From Enterovibrio sp. JCM 19048 (GTDB lineage Bacteria; Pseudomonadota; Gammaproteobacteria; Enterobacterales; Vibrionaceae): a DNA stretch of 64,000 nucleotides. The notes below the pieces were generated by a model that did no database searches, was not told where the DNA came from, and worked only from the letters and a program-made list of their open reading frames with translations. The stretch covers positions 1-64,000 of the forward strand of contig BAXE01000003.1 in assembly GCA_001310415.1 (NCBI GenBank), in the 5' to 3' direction. How positions within the stretch are numbered: the stretch's first letter is position 1; every line of letters begins with the position of its first letter. The position numbers and the translations under genes were made by a program. Of the stretch, positions 40,060 through 50,950 are shown piece after piece.

Positions 40060-41557
40060 TTATGCCAGTTCGCGCAGTGACACAGCGTTAATCAGGTTTT
40101 CTTCGGTCATGTCATCTCCGGTAAACTCACCGGCGATACGGCCTTCGGCAATGGTCAGTATGCGGTGGCTGACCCCAATCACTTCGGGCATTTCAGATGA
40201 AATCACGATCACCGCCAACCCCTGTTCGGCAAGCCCGGCGATGAGTTCATGAATGGCCGACTTTGATCCGACATCAATGCCGCGGGTAGGCTCATCCAGG
40301 ATGATGAGTTTGGGATTGGCGCAGAGCCATTTGGCGAGCACAAACTTTTGTTGATTCCCGCCGGAGAGGTTGGATACCGGCTGATCCGGGCCGGTGGTTT
40401 TGATTTCGAGCAGTGACTGGTAACGCTGGTAGAGTTCCTTTTCGCGCATCTCGTCCATGATCCCTGCTTTAGAAACCATTTTCAGATGGGGCAGGGTAAT
40501 GTTGTCCTGTCCGCCCATATTGAGTACCAGCCCCTGTTCTTTACGGCTTTCCGGCACCAGCGCCAACCCTTTGTCAATGGCTTCGCGGTTGAATTGAAAG
40601 AGACGGATTCGCCAGAAAAACGGATCTCCCCGGCGTCTTTTTTCCTGATGCCGAAAATGGTTTCAACGATTTCGGTTCGACCTGCACCAATCAGTCCGTA
40701 CAGGCCAAGCACTTCGCCGGTGCGCACTGAAAAGCTGATGTCTTCAAACAGCCCATCGACGGCCAGTTTGTCGACCCCCAACACTTCCTCACCGAAATTG
40801 GCTTTGGCACGGATAAAATACTGATCCAGTGTGCGGCCAATCATTTTGCTGGTGATCTCCTGGGCATTGGTATCCTTTGTCAGCAGTGTGCCCTGTATCT
40901 TGCCGTCTTTCAGTACTGTGATACGGTTGGTTATCTGGAAGATTTCATCCATTTTGTGGCTGATATACACAATCCCCACACCGTGGGATTTCAGGGTGTT
41001 GATGGTGGCAAAAAGCTGGTCTTTTTCTAAATCGGTCAGCGATGCGGTTGGTTCGTCAAACACCACTATGTTGGCTTTGAATGCATGCACACGGGCGATT
41101 TCCACCATTTGCTGGCGGGCAATGGTGAGATCACCCACCGGGTATCAGCCGTGAAATCGCAGCCGAGCAAATCCAGCGCAGCCTGCGCATCTTTATTGAG
41201 TTTTCCCACCTGGAGCACACCGAGTGCGTTGGTCGGCCAGGCACCGAGGAAGATATTTTCCGCCACTGAAAGTTCTGGCGACAGCGACAGCTCCTGGTGG
41301 ATAAGCAAGATCCCGCGCTCCAGCGCATCCCGTGGTGTCGGCAGTTTAACGGCTTCGCCTTTATGGCGGATTTCACCTTCTTCGGCTGGTAGATGCCCGC
41401 GAGCACTTTCATCAGTAGATTTCCCCGCGCCGTTTTCACCCACCAGTGCATGGACTTCGCCCGGCCGGATATCAAAGCTGACGCCATCGAGCGCGGTAAC
41501 ACCGGGAAACCGTTTGGTGATCCCATTGAGGACGAGCAGATTTTCCTTGTCAGTCAT
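40060..41557 (-). CDS. ribose-type sugar ABC ATPase with two nucleotide-binding domains (frameshifts)
   Basis: About 500 residues, RbsA/MglA class. First domain GENGAGKST, HQELSLSPELSVAENIFLG, DEPTASLTD; second domain GLIGAGRTEIVETIFG, LSGGNQQKFVLAKWL, LDEPTRGIDVGSK. Breaks lie near 41390-41420 (a shift and its correction), 41140 and 40580. It powers the two permeases encoded just upstream. Substrate is a sugar or polyol that cannot be named from sequence. Confidence 0.85.
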
Positions 41558-41566
41558 CGTAAATCC

Positions 41567-42573
41567 CTATTTTTTCGCCAGCATCAGACGGTCAAGCAGC
41601 AGCGCCAGTACCAGCACGCTTCCCATCACCATCAATTCGATGTAATTCGGTGTGTTGAGCAATCGCAGCCCGTTTTGCAGCACTGCCAGCGTCAGCACGC
41701 CGCCAAGGGTTTTCCAGAGACTGCCGTAACCGCCCTGTAAACGGGTTCCCCCCAATACCACGGCGATAATCGCCCACAGCTCCCAAATCCTGCCCGCATT
41801 GGGCTCCGCAGTGCCGAGGCGCATGGAAAGCAGTATTCCCGAAATGGCGGCCAGGGTGCCGCACAGGACAAAGTTGATCACCTTATGGCGTTTAACCCGG
41901 ATCCCTGCTTCATGGGCGGCTTCAATGTTGTCGCCGATGGCGTAAGCTTCGCGGCCGTGTCGGGTGTGGGAAAGCATCCATTGCAGGGCAAACGTCAGCC
42001 CCAGGAAAGTCATCGCGGTGATGGAAATGGGGCCAAGATAGATTTCAGGGTATTCGGTGTAGCTGAAATCCTGCACCATCAGGCATTCTCGCCGGTATAG
42101 ATAAACACCAGCCCGCGGATACCAATCAATCCCCCAAGGGTGACAATAAATGAGTGCATGCCGGACAACACCACCAGTGTGCCGTTGAGCAGCCCAAGCA
42201 AGGCACCGCTCAACAGGGCAACAAACACCGCAGGCCAGACACCAATGTCCGGTTGAAGGCCTATCGCCAATGCGCAGGCGAGGGCGAGGATAGCGCCGAC
42301 GGAAAGGTCAATCTCCCCGTTGATCATCACCAGCGTCATCCCCACTGCCAGAATGCCGATGAAGGCGGATTGGGTCAGAACGTTGCTCAGGTTGTTCACT
42401 GTCAGGAAGTAAGGTGAAGCAAAAGAAAAGGTCGCCATGGCCAGTAACAGAAACAGCCAGATATGGTTGCGAGCCAGCATGCGTCCTGCCGTGGACAAGT
42501 GATGGTTCTTCATCGCTGCATCTCCATTGCGTTTTTGGGTGGATGGCGTCGTAGTGTTGTCAACTGAACTCAT
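41567..42573 (-). CDS. ribose-type ABC permease (frameshift)
   Basis: About 335 residues, RbsC class, eight or more membrane spans. Typical motifs: GMTLVMINGEIDLSVGAILA, FIVTLGGLIGIRGLVFIYTG and AVVLGGTRLQGGYGS. One base lost near 42080. Its start overlaps the stop of the next upstream permease as ATGA. Confidence 0.85.
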
Positions 42574-43524
42574 GCCAGCACCCTCCCGCGTTGCGCGGCC
42601 AGGTCAGCCCAGACAGCGAAGATAATGACACTCCATGTCACCAGCCATTGGACGTAGTAAGGAAAGCCGAGAAGCAATAAACCGTTCTGAATAAAGCCCA
42701 GCATGGAAATGCCAATCACGGTACGCCAGATACTGCCGGAACCGCCCATCAGAGAGGTACCGCCAAGGATGATGCCCGCCAGCACGGTGAGTTCATAACC
42801 TTGCCCGATGGTGTTTTGCGCACCCATCACGCGGCTGCCCATGATGATGGCGGCAATTGCTGTGGCGAGGCCGGAAATAATGTAGGTGCAGAAAACCGTA
42901 AAAGAAGCGCTTATGCCGGAATAGACGCTGGTGGTTTCGTTTCCGCCAACAGCGAACACAGTGCGCCCAAAGCGGGTGCGACGGAGCACAAACGCAGCCA
43001 GTGCACCAAAGGCAAGGAATATCCAGACTGGAACGGGTATGCCCAGCAGGTTGTCCCGGCCAAAGAAGGCAAACCAGGTTTCCTGCGCGTTGGCGACATT
43101 GACATTTGAACCGCCGGAATAGAAGAGGGTGACGCCCTGTAAAAAGGAAAGCATGGCAAGGGTTACAATCAGGCATTGAGCTTGAGAAAGCCAACCAGCG
43201 CACCATTGACCGCGCCGATAAAGATACCAGTGAGCAAGGTGACTAAAATCGCCGCTGTCGGACCGATTTGGTTATGAAGGTCAACGACCATGACGGTGAG
43301 TAAGGTCAGCATACTGCCGACAGAGAGATCAAGCCGCCCGGTGATCACAACAAACGTCACGCCGATGGCGATCATCCTGTGATAGAAACCTGCCGGATAA
43401 CGTCGAGTACGTTGCCGGGCGTCATGAAGCTTGGGGCGCTGAACGCCACGGCGATAAGAAAAACAACAAACGCGATAAGCAATCCATTCTTTCTGATCAG
43501 ATGGGATGACACTGTCTGTGCCAT
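42570..43524 (-). CDS. ribose-type ABC permease, first in operon (frameshifts)
   Basis: About 318 residues, RbsC class. GVTFVVITGRLDLSVGSMLT, GQGYELTVLAGIILGGTSLM and a C-terminal NGLLLLGFPYYVQWLVTW. Breaks near 43385 and 43170. ATG 43524 follows AGGGAGGG. With the next permease it probably forms a heterodimeric channel. Divergent from the binding-protein gene. Confidence 0.85.
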
Positions 43525-43552
43525 AAGGCAACCCTCCCTGTGCTAGTGTTGG

Positions 43553-43580
43553 ATCATAAATTTAACAATCTGTTTATGAT
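43553..43580. promoter_or_regulatory. inverted repeat upstream of the permease operon
   Basis: ATCATAAA (43553-43560) and TTTATGAT (43573-43580) flank a 12-base spacer just before the permease start. A possible operator or promoter element; no named consensus recognised. Confidence 0.35.
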
Positions 43581-43616
43581 GTTATGACATGAAGGCAGGG
43601 CTATCCCTTAAAAAAA

Positions 43617-43664
43617 GTCCAAATTGGACATTGAAGGCGTAAAACCAAGAATCTCCATTTTGGA
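43617..43664. promoter_or_regulatory. two TCCAWWWTGGA operators between divergent transporter genes
   Basis: TCCAAATTGGA (within the longer palindrome GTCCAAATTGGAC, 43617-43629) and TCCATTTTGGA (43654-43664) lie between the divergent permease and binding-protein genes. A third copy is upstream of the GMC oxidoreductase gene. Confidence 0.55.
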
Positions 43665-43795
43665 TATTTCTCTGGTTGTAAAACATGAGGGGGGAGTAAA
43701 AGGTTAATAGCGAGTCCGGCCAAATATTTGAACTTCATTTTCCGCCGGTAGCTGAGCCGTTACCTGGCTCATGGACAGTCAACAATGGAGGTATT

Positions 43796-44795
43796 ATGAC
43801 TGTAAAAACGCTTAGAACGCGCCTGCTCTCTGCGAGCTTGCTCCTTGTTCCTTTTGTTGCGGGTTCGCTCGCTGCTCAGGAAGCACCGGATTGGCTGGGA
43901 GGGGAGCTGAAAAAGCCGCTGTCAGAAACCCGAATTGGCATCACTGTTTTATACCCTGGCTCTAACGCTTATCAGGCCAAATACGCTGAAACAGCGGAAA
44001 AATACACCAAAGAGCTGGGGCTGAAAGCCACGGTAATGGACCCGCAAGGTGATCCCGCCACTCAGTTTAACCAGATCCAGGACATGGTGTCGCAAAACCT
44101 CGATGTCATTGTGCTTTGGCCTACATCGCAGAACGCCTTAATCCCGGCAGTGCGTCAGGCATCGCGTTCCAATATTCCTGTTATCACGTCCAATTCGCCA
44201 ATCGGTGAGGCAGGGCGTCGTTACATCGCGGCGCATACCGGCCTGATGACTGTGCCCAGGCTGAACAAGCGGCCGAAATGCTGGGTGACTCACTCAGCGG
44301 CAAAGGCAATGTGGTGGTGGTAGAAGGTACACCGGGTTACACTGTGTCTATCCTGCGTAAGAACTGCTTCCTGGATAAGATGGAAGATGCCTACCCGGAT
44401 ATTGAAATCCTCGACAGCCAAACGGCGGAATGGAACCGTGAGAAAGCCCAGACCGTGATGGAAACCTTCCTCACCAAGTATGGCGACAAAATTGATGGCG
44501 TTTACGCCTTTGATGACGGCATGGGTCTCGGCGTGATTTCCGCGCTGCAGGCGCCGGCAAAAAGCCGGGTGAAGTGAAAGTGGTGACCTGTAACCTGTTC
44601 GGTGAAGGATGGGATGCGATTCAGTCTGGCTGGGAAACCGGCTCGAACAAACAGTCGCCGGTTGATGATGCCATCCTTGCTATCCAGACGGCGGTGAAAG
44701 TTGCGAACGGTATTGAGGTGCCAGCAATCAGCCAGATTGAAACGCCGAAGATTCAGGCGGATAACGTCGGTCAGTTTGAGCGACCTGACTGGTAA
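43796..44795 (+). CDS. ribose-type periplasmic sugar-binding protein (frameshifts)
   Basis: About 334 residues, RbsB class, with a signal peptide (LLSASLLLVPFVAGSLA-A). Type I fold motifs: IGITVLYPGSNAYQ, IQDMVSQNLDVIVLWPTSQN, NREKAQTVMETFLTKY. Breaks near 44235 and 44565. GGAGG precedes the ATG. Divergent from its permeases and ATPase. Related to the second binding protein at 60.2 kb. Confidence 0.85.
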
Positions 44796-44821
44796 ACCGC
44801 TTCCTGGTCAGAAACGCGTTC

Positions 44822-44843
44822 AAGGGCCCGAAAGGGCCCTTTC
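44822..44843 (+). terminator. terminator after the sugar-binding protein gene
   Basis: AAGGGCCC-GAAA-GGGCCCTT is an 8-bp perfect stem with a GNRA tetraloop, followed by TCTT. It lies 27 bp after the stop. Confidence 0.8.
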
Positions 44844-44896
44844 TTGTGGTTATCATTCGAGATTTGAATGCGAGTATTGATGGTGGAGGGAAGGAG

Positions 44897-45895
44897 TCAT
44901 GCGTCGAAGGGTAAGCTTTTTCCCAGCTCAAACGAAGCCTGACAGGTTTGGGCAATTTTCAACGCCAGTAATCCATCAGAAAGCCCTGCACTGGTTGTTG
45001 AGTTTTGGGTAATGGCATGGATGAAATCGTCCACTTCACGGCGGAAAGACTCTGCATAGCGTTCCAGGAAAAAGTGCTGCAATGGCGGCTGGCTGTGTGT
45101 TGTGTCAGTGGAGAACTGCTGGAGCGTATGCTCGGTATGGTTCAGTGTTTGCAGCATGCCTTTATCGCCAAAAGCCTCGATACGCTGGTCAAAACCATAG
45201 ACCGCACGGCGGCTGTTGTTGATGTGAACCAGCAAGCCGCTTGGCATGCGCAGGGTAGTCATCGCGGTATCGGCATCACCCAGCTCACCAATGGCAGGGT
45301 CTACCATACAGCTTGCAGCGGTATACACCTCAAGCGGCGTCTCGCCGGAGATCCAACAGGCAAGGTCGATATCATGAATGGTGCTGTCGCAGAAATAGCC
45401 TCCACAGTTTTTGAGGTATTCCAGTGGCGGTGGCGCGGGATCACGGCTGGTCAGCAGCAACATGTTGAGCTTGCCGATATCGCCTTGTTGTACCTTCCGT
45501 TTTAGCTGATCGATGGCCGGATCAAAACGTCGGTTGAAACCCACCCCAAACAGCACAGGGTGTTCATCCAGTACAACCTGGCAAGCGAGTACGCGGCCAA
45601 CATTCAAATCCACCGGTTTTTCGCACAGGATAGGTTTCCCTGCCCTTGCGGCGAGGGTGATGTATTCAAGGTGCGTAGTGGTGGGTGAGCAGATGATCAC
45701 CGCGTCGGTTTCGCTGTCAGCAATCGCGGCTGCGATGTTATCACTGGGTGTGCCACCGTATTGGTCGGTGAGTTTTTTCGCTGACGCCAGCGAGCGGCTG
45801 GCGATAAAGTGGATTCGGGTGTCGGGGCGCTGGGCGATGATTGGGGCGTAGATGTCGCCCATACGCCCTGCGCCGATGATTGAGATGTTCAGCAT
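44897..45895 (-). CDS. Gfo/Idh/MocA-family dehydrogenase, inositol-2-dehydrogenase-like
   Basis: 332 residues, unbroken. ISIIGAGRMGDIYAPIIAQR binds NAD, LCEKPVDLN carries the catalytic Lys region, and GFNRRFDP plus DSTIHDIDLACW resemble IolG-type enzymes. It follows the GMC oxidoreductase gene by 12 bases in one operon. Inositol or a related polyol is a plausible substrate, not proven. Confidence 0.8.
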   Translation of the reverse strand: MLNISIIGAGRMGDIYAPIIAQRPDTRIHFIASRSLASAKKLTDQYGGTPSDNIAAAIADSETDAVIICSPTTTHLEYITLAARAGKPILCEKPVDLNVGRVLACQVVLDEHPVLFGVGFNRRFDPAIDQLKRKVQQGDIGKLNMLLLTSRDPAPPPLEYLKNCGGYFCDSTIHDIDLACWISGETPLEVYTAASCMVDPAIGELGDADTAMTTLRMPSGLLVHINNSRRAVYGFDQRIEAFGDKGMLQTLNHTEHTLQQFSTDTTHSQPPLQHFFLERYAESFRREVDDFIHAITQNSTTSAGLSDGLLALKIAQTCQASFELGKSLPFDA

Positions 45896-45907
45896 GATTC
45901 CCCTCCT

Positions 45908-47527
45908 TTATCGACCCGTCGCCTGATGAACGGTTTCTACTGCATCTTCCAGGATCATGGCAGCGCCTTTTTCGCCAATCATGATGGTCGCTGCATTGGT
46001 GTTACCCGAAACAATGGTTGGCATGATAGAAGCATCAATCACACGCAGACCTTTCAGGCCATGTACGCAACCTTGGGTCAACAACGGCCATCTCATCCAC
46101 GCCCATTTTGCAGGTTCCTACAGGGTGGAGCAGGGAAAGACCGGATTCCCGGCAGTGTGCCAGTAACTCTTCATCACTTTCATACTGAAGGCCGGGATTG
46201 ATTTCCTCGGCCACAAATTGCTTCATCGGCTCGGTTGCCGCAATTTTCCGTGCGTGGCGCAGACCGGCAATCGCCGCGTCGCGATCATACTGGGTAGAGA
46301 GAAAATTGAACTGGATCGCAGGTGGGTCATTTGGGCTGGCAGACTGTGCGTGCACAAAACCGCGGGATTCGGGGCGGATATGCTCAGGCAAAATGGTAAA
46401 GCCGGAAAACTTGCGCGGTTGCAGATCTTCCCCGGTGCACCACGCCATAAAGGTGATCATCATGTCCGGATGCTCATCATCGCCTGTAGTACTGATAAAG
46501 GTGTTGGAATAGTTGCCATTACTGGCCATAGGGCCGGTGCGGAACAGCAGATACTGTGCCATGGCCAGTGCGCCTTTAAGCGGACTGTTGGCCAGATCGT
46601 TCACTGTCAGCGGCTGGGTAGATTTGTACTCCAGCCCAATGCCGAAGTGGTCCTGAAGGTTGTTCCCCACACCGGGCAAATGGTGCTGTGGCGTGATGCC
46701 GACACTTTCCAGATGCGCGGTATCGCCGATGCCTGAAAGCTCCAGCAGTTGGGAGAATTAAACGTACCACCACAGACAATCACTTCTCTGGATGCATTGA
46801 TGGTGTGTGTGTGCCCTTGCTTGTCGAGGTACTCCACGCCAGTCGCAGTCTGGTTTTCCAGCACTATGCGTTTGACCGTGACGTGGGTGCGTACATCAAT
46901 GTTTCGCCCAAGGTTGGAACGAAGATACGCCGCCGCCGTGCTCCAGCGTCTGGCTTCTTTTGTCGTGACCTGCACATAACCGGTACCGCGTTGGGTTTCG
47001 CCATTGAAATCCGGGTTTTCCGGTGCGCCGAGATTCACGGACGCCTGATTAAATGCATCGGCAATCGGATGGGTGGAGGGCAAATCAGACACCCAGACTG
47101 GCCCGTTTACACCGTGAAATTTGTCGGCGCCGCGCTCCTGATGCTCAGACTTTTTGAAGTAGGGCAGAACACCGTCAAAACTCCAGCCTTCACAGCCACC
47201 CGCTTCCCACAAATCAAAATCTCTGGGTTGGCCGCGCACGTAAATCATGCCATTGATAGAGCCTGTTCCACCCAGCACTTTACCGCGTGGCTGATGTAAC
47301 CGGCGGTTGTTCAGGTGTGGCTCTGGCTGGCTCTCATAGCACCAGTTAACGGCAGGATTGGCATAAAGCTTGGCATAACCCATCGGAATATGGATCCAGG
47401 GGCTGGTGTCTTTCCCGCCCGCTTCCAGTAATACGACCTTGTATCCTGCGTCGCTGAGTCGGCCAGCGACAACACAACCTGCCGAGCCTGCGCCAACGAC
47501 AACAAAATCAGTCTGTTCCTGCGCCAT
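45908..47527 (-). CDS. GMC-family oxidoreductase, choline-dehydrogenase-like (frameshifts)
   Basis: About 540 residues. [20 protein letters not shown] binds [23 protein letters not shown] and the C-terminal [11 protein letters not shown] and [20 protein letters not shown] are GMC signatures with the catalytic His. Breaks near 46755 and 46080. ATG 47527 follows AGGAGGG. It oxidises an alcohol using FAD; the substrate is probably the polyol or sugar of this locus. Confidence 0.85.
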
Positions 47528-47604
47528 ATTTTTCCCTCCTTGAAAACCATGAATGAACCTTCTGAGTTTTTCACACCCGTTGGAGGGGCAACGGTGTGTT
47601 TCTG

Positions 47605-47615
47605 TCCAAAATGGA
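47605..47615. promoter_or_regulatory. TCCAWWWTGGA operator upstream of the GMC oxidoreductase
   Basis: TCCAAAATGGA, the same 11-bp palindrome class as the two sites between the divergent transporter genes, 78 bp upstream of the oxidoreductase start. It suggests one regulator for the transporter and both dehydrogenase genes. Confidence 0.5.
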
Positions 47616-47663
47616 TATTCTTTCATGATCGAGAAGTAGCTACCCGGGCTGAATGTTTATACT

Positions 47664-47929
47664 TATACCCAAACAACCTGAAGATGCAGGATTCAGCGAG
47701 ATTGACTGGCGTTGTGATCGCGGCGTTCCTTTGTAGGTGTAGTCACCTCCATCAAAAAGGAACAACAAAGAGCACGGCGTCAGTCAACTCGCCCGAAGGG
47801 AGGCCATCAATGCGCCCACTTCTTCGTTAAATTCCACGGAAATAGAATGACTATTCCGCGTAAAATTTGCCTCGAATTGAACGCATTGATGACCTCTGAA
47901 TGCGAGCATCTTCAGGTTGTTTGGGTATA
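47664..47929. mobile_element. 266-bp MITE-like element, copy B
   Basis: Perfect 24-bp terminal inverted repeats (47664-47687 and 47906-47929), starting TATACCCAAACAACCTGAAG. Same length, orientation and near-identical sequence as copy A at 11983. No transposase. Short frames across it are not genes. It sits in the gap between the GMC gene and the regulator gene. Confidence 0.85.
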
Positions 47930-47956
47930 TATCGATTCGTAGTATGAGGGGCAGGG

Positions 47957-49659
47957 ATGACCCGCGAAGAATTGCTGAGAATTCTGGACTTTACCGAGTC
48001 CACAAGAAAGCTGGTAGAAGACGGAAATAACCTTTCACTGACCGATGCTCGCTGGAACATCATTGCCTTTGTGATCCGGCGGCATTTCGAAGGAAAGCTG
48101 CTGACCATCACCTCCATCGCCATGGCCTCCAACGTGCCATATGCCACTGCCATGCGCAGGATTGGCGAGCTGATTGACGAAGGCATGTTGCTAAAACGCG
48201 CCAGAACCCGGACGGGAAAGTCCTTCTCTTTCCATCCCACCGAAAAGATGATTGCGGAATTTGAAGAGTACGCGCACCGGTTAAAGTCGCTGGTGGGGCA
48301 CACCTTTGGCTTCAGTCAGGGTGGCTACAGCAAGAGCCGTGAGGAAAACGACTATTACTTCGGTGCATCCTATATGGGATCTCGCCTGATCCCCTATCCA
48401 AGCGTGATGGAAGAAGGGATTGGCTATGACAGGGTGATCCGCATTCTTTGCCCCTCCGACCCAACGTTTAAAACCCTGAGTGACATGTCGCGCAACCTCA
48501 ACGAGTTTTGTGGCGGTAAGCTGGAGGTGGTCAACCTTTCGCTGGATGCCCTGCACGATGAAGTGATTGAAAATGCCAAGCTGCCCAATTCGCGCTACGA
48601 CATCATGGCGGTGGATCTGCCTGGTTTGGCGAATTTGTCGAAGGCGGGATAATCCGCCCGCTAACGGAAATTATTGAACAGACCAATTATCGCTACAGTG
48701 ACTATCACACCTCGGCGTGGAAAGGGTCGTCATACCGCAGCGAGCAGTACGGCATTCCCATCCAGCCGACGGCAGAGCTGCTTTTCTATCGCAAAGATCT
48801 GTTTGAATCATTGGGTCTTGTTCCTCCATACAGCACGGAAACCTTGCTGGAATGTGCCAAAGCGCTGCATAACATCAAACCGGATATGTACAGCATCATT
48901 CTCAACTGCGCCCAAGGGACACCGGTGGCCCACACCTTTATGCAGACCATGGCGTCGTTCGGCCAGCCGGTGATTGACCTTCCCAAAATCGGTGATGATT
49001 TTACGGTTGAAGAGATCGAAAGCCAGAAACTGCGCCCACGAGTAGACAGTGAAGGTGGCCGCGCGGCGGCGGAGTTTTTATTGGCACTGCTGAAATACGC
49101 CCACCCGTCGAGCCTGCAGTGCAACTGGGATCAGCGCATCCGCCTGTTTTCAGAAGGTAAAGCCGCCATGACCTATGGCTGGTCGATTCGCGCCGCCATG
49201 TTTGAGATGAATGAAGGGTGTGAGGCACATGGGAAAGTCGGCTATACCGTCAATCCGCCCAAGCTTGGGGTGAAACCCGTTTCGCCGATTGGCGGCTTTT
49301 CGCTGGTGATACCGACAAACCTGTCGGAAGACAGGCTGGAGAAAAACTGGCAAATGATGACTTATCTCGCCCGCCCGGATTTGATGAAGTGGTACACCTT
49401 AAATGGCAGTTTTTCGAGCCCGCGCTTTTCAACCAGCGCCGACCCCGAGGTCAGACAGTTCAGTGATATTTTTGAAACCGTGGATGAGTTGGAGCGGCGA
49501 GGAGAAATCCAAAACTGGCCAAGACCTCCAGTGCCGGAATTCAACCAGATCGTGGCGATTCTGGGGGAAGAAATTCACAAAATGCTGCGTGGGATACTGA
49601 GCGTGGATGACGCTTTATCCCGAGCGCAGCAACGTATTGAAGCCTTGGGGGAGAGGTAA
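47957..49659 (+). CDS. winged-helix regulator fused to a family 1 solute-binding domain (frameshift)
   Basis: About 568 residues. Residues 1-100 look like a MarR-type winged helix (LSLTDARWNIIAFVIRRHFE, LTITSIAMASNVPYATAMRR, IDEGMLLKRARTRTGKSFSF). The rest is a carbohydrate-type solute-binding domain (GIPIQPTAELLFYRKDLFES, LFSEGKAAMTYGWSIRAAMF, IGGFSLVIPTNL). There is no signal peptide, so the binding domain would work in the cytoplasm as a ligand sensor. One base lost near 48632 joins the halves (GEFVEGGIIRPLTE). It is next to the polyol locus and may be the factor for its TCCAWWWTGGA sites. Confidence 0.7.
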
Positions 49660-49679
49660 CGGTTAATTCCGGAATACGG

Positions 49680-50723
49680 CTATGCAGTTTTCGGCGCACC
49701 GGTGGATTTGCGAACCACCAGCTTGGGTTGCAACAACACCTTGCGCGGAAAACTGCTGTCGCTTTCCTTGCGGATTTGGCTAAGCAGCATCCTAACCGCC
49801 TGATCGCCAAGCTGCGCCTGCGGTAAGGATACCGTGGTCAGCGGAATGCGGAACCAGTCCAGATAGGGCATGTCGTTAAATCCGGTCACCGAAATGTCTT
49901 TCGGTACCTGCAAGCCGGCTTCTTCAATAGCAGCTATACAACCCAGCGCGACCAGGTCATTGGTTGCCACCACCGCAGTAATATCCGGATGTTGCTCCAG
50001 CAACTCCCGCATGGCCTTTTTACCGGACACCTCGGTGAAGGCGTCGGTTTGCACGACTGGCGCATCGCTGGTGGGTACATCAAACATATCGGCCGTGGAA
50101 AGGAAGGCATGACGGCGGCTCAAACCGCTCGAAATGTCACTTGGGCCGGCAACATGGGCGATTTTCCGGTGCCCCAGGCTGTGCAGGTGCTCAAACAGCA
50201 TATAGATGCCTTCGCGATCATCCACCAGTACCTGATCGGATGCCTGCTTATCAATCACACGGTTAACCAGTACCAGCGGTTTTCCCTGATCGAGGCAATA
50301 ATCGACAGTTGGATCTTTGCGAAATGCAGAGGCGAGGATGATGCCATCTACATTGCGGGCAATAAGTCGCTTGATTTCTTCGAGCGCCAGCTCTTGATTG
50401 TTTTCCGTGTAGGCGAGGGTGAGGGTGTAACCCAGACGGTTGGTCAATTGTTGGATTTCGTGTACCAGCGGCGGGAACATGGGGTTGAGAATATCGGGGA
50501 TCATCATGCCGATGGTTTTGGTTGCACCGCGTTTCAGTGCCGTTGCCATCGGGTTGGCCGTGTAGCCCATTTCCCGGCTCTTCTTTTCTACCAGCTCAAT
50601 CACGCGATCAGAAACCAAGTGCTGTTTTTCGGGGCTCAGCGCGCGGGAAACCGTAGATGGGCTGATGTCCAGTGCGGCTGCTACATCCTTGACGGTAATA
50701 CGTTTATTCTTATCGTTATTCAA
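49680..50723 (-). CDS. LacI-family transcriptional regulator
   Basis: 347 residues, unbroken. Helix-turn-helix ITVKDVAAALDISPSTVSRA, hinge NPMATALKRG with the Leu that opens a central CpG, then a periplasmic-binding-like sensor domain (VLVNRVIDKQASDQVLVDD, AVVATNDLVALGCIAAIEEA). Perfect palindromes with a central CG (TGCAAACGTTTGCA) occur before the divergent M24-acetoin operon, groEL and the SDR-ABC operon, so these are its likely targets. Confidence 0.85.
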   Translation of the reverse strand: MNNDKNKRITVKDVAAALDISPSTVSRALSPEKQHLVSDRVIELVEKKSREMGYTANPMATALKRGATKTIGMMIPDILNPMFPPLVHEIQQLTNRLGYTLTLAYTENNQELALEEIKRLIARNVDGIILASAFRKDPTVDYCLDQGKPLVLVNRVIDKQASDQVLVDDREGIYMLFEHLHSLGHRKIAHVAGPSDISSGLSRRHAFLSTADMFDVPTSDAPVVQTDAFTEVSGKKAMRELLEQHPDITAVVATNDLVALGCIAAIEEAGLQVPKDISVTGFNDMPYLDWFRIPLTTVSLPQAQLGDQAVRMLLSQIRKESDSSFPRKVLLQPKLVVRKSTGAPKTA

Positions 50724-50805
50724 GATTTGTCCTCAATCCTGCGGCCTTTCCATTTCGAACAACTCGGCAGCATTGTTTTAACATTGCATCAACCATTACG
50801 TTGAC

Positions 50806-50929
50806 AGTAACGTTACTATGTGCTGCAATCGTTTGCAAGTTGGTGGTTTTTTGTACGTGTCGCCGGTCTCGATTTTTGGCACACCCAATCAACCACTTAT
50901 TATTTGCATTTTTAATGCAAACGTTTGCA
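50806..50929. promoter_or_regulatory. LacI-type operators in the lacI/M24 intergenic region
   Basis: TGCAAACGTTTGCA (50916-50929, perfect) lies 21 bp before the M24-family gene. TGCAATCGTTTGCA (50824-50837) is a one-mismatch copy. AGTAACGTTACT (50806-50817) is a second, different perfect palindrome that shares TAACGTTA with the groEL promoter region. Confidence 0.65.
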
Positions 50930-50950
50930 ATAAATGGAGTGGTTATTGTT

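Noticed and set aside
47540..47830. A plus-strand frame running across the left half of MITE copy B
   Set aside because: It is produced by the repeat itself; the corresponding sequence in copy A does not continue as the same gene.
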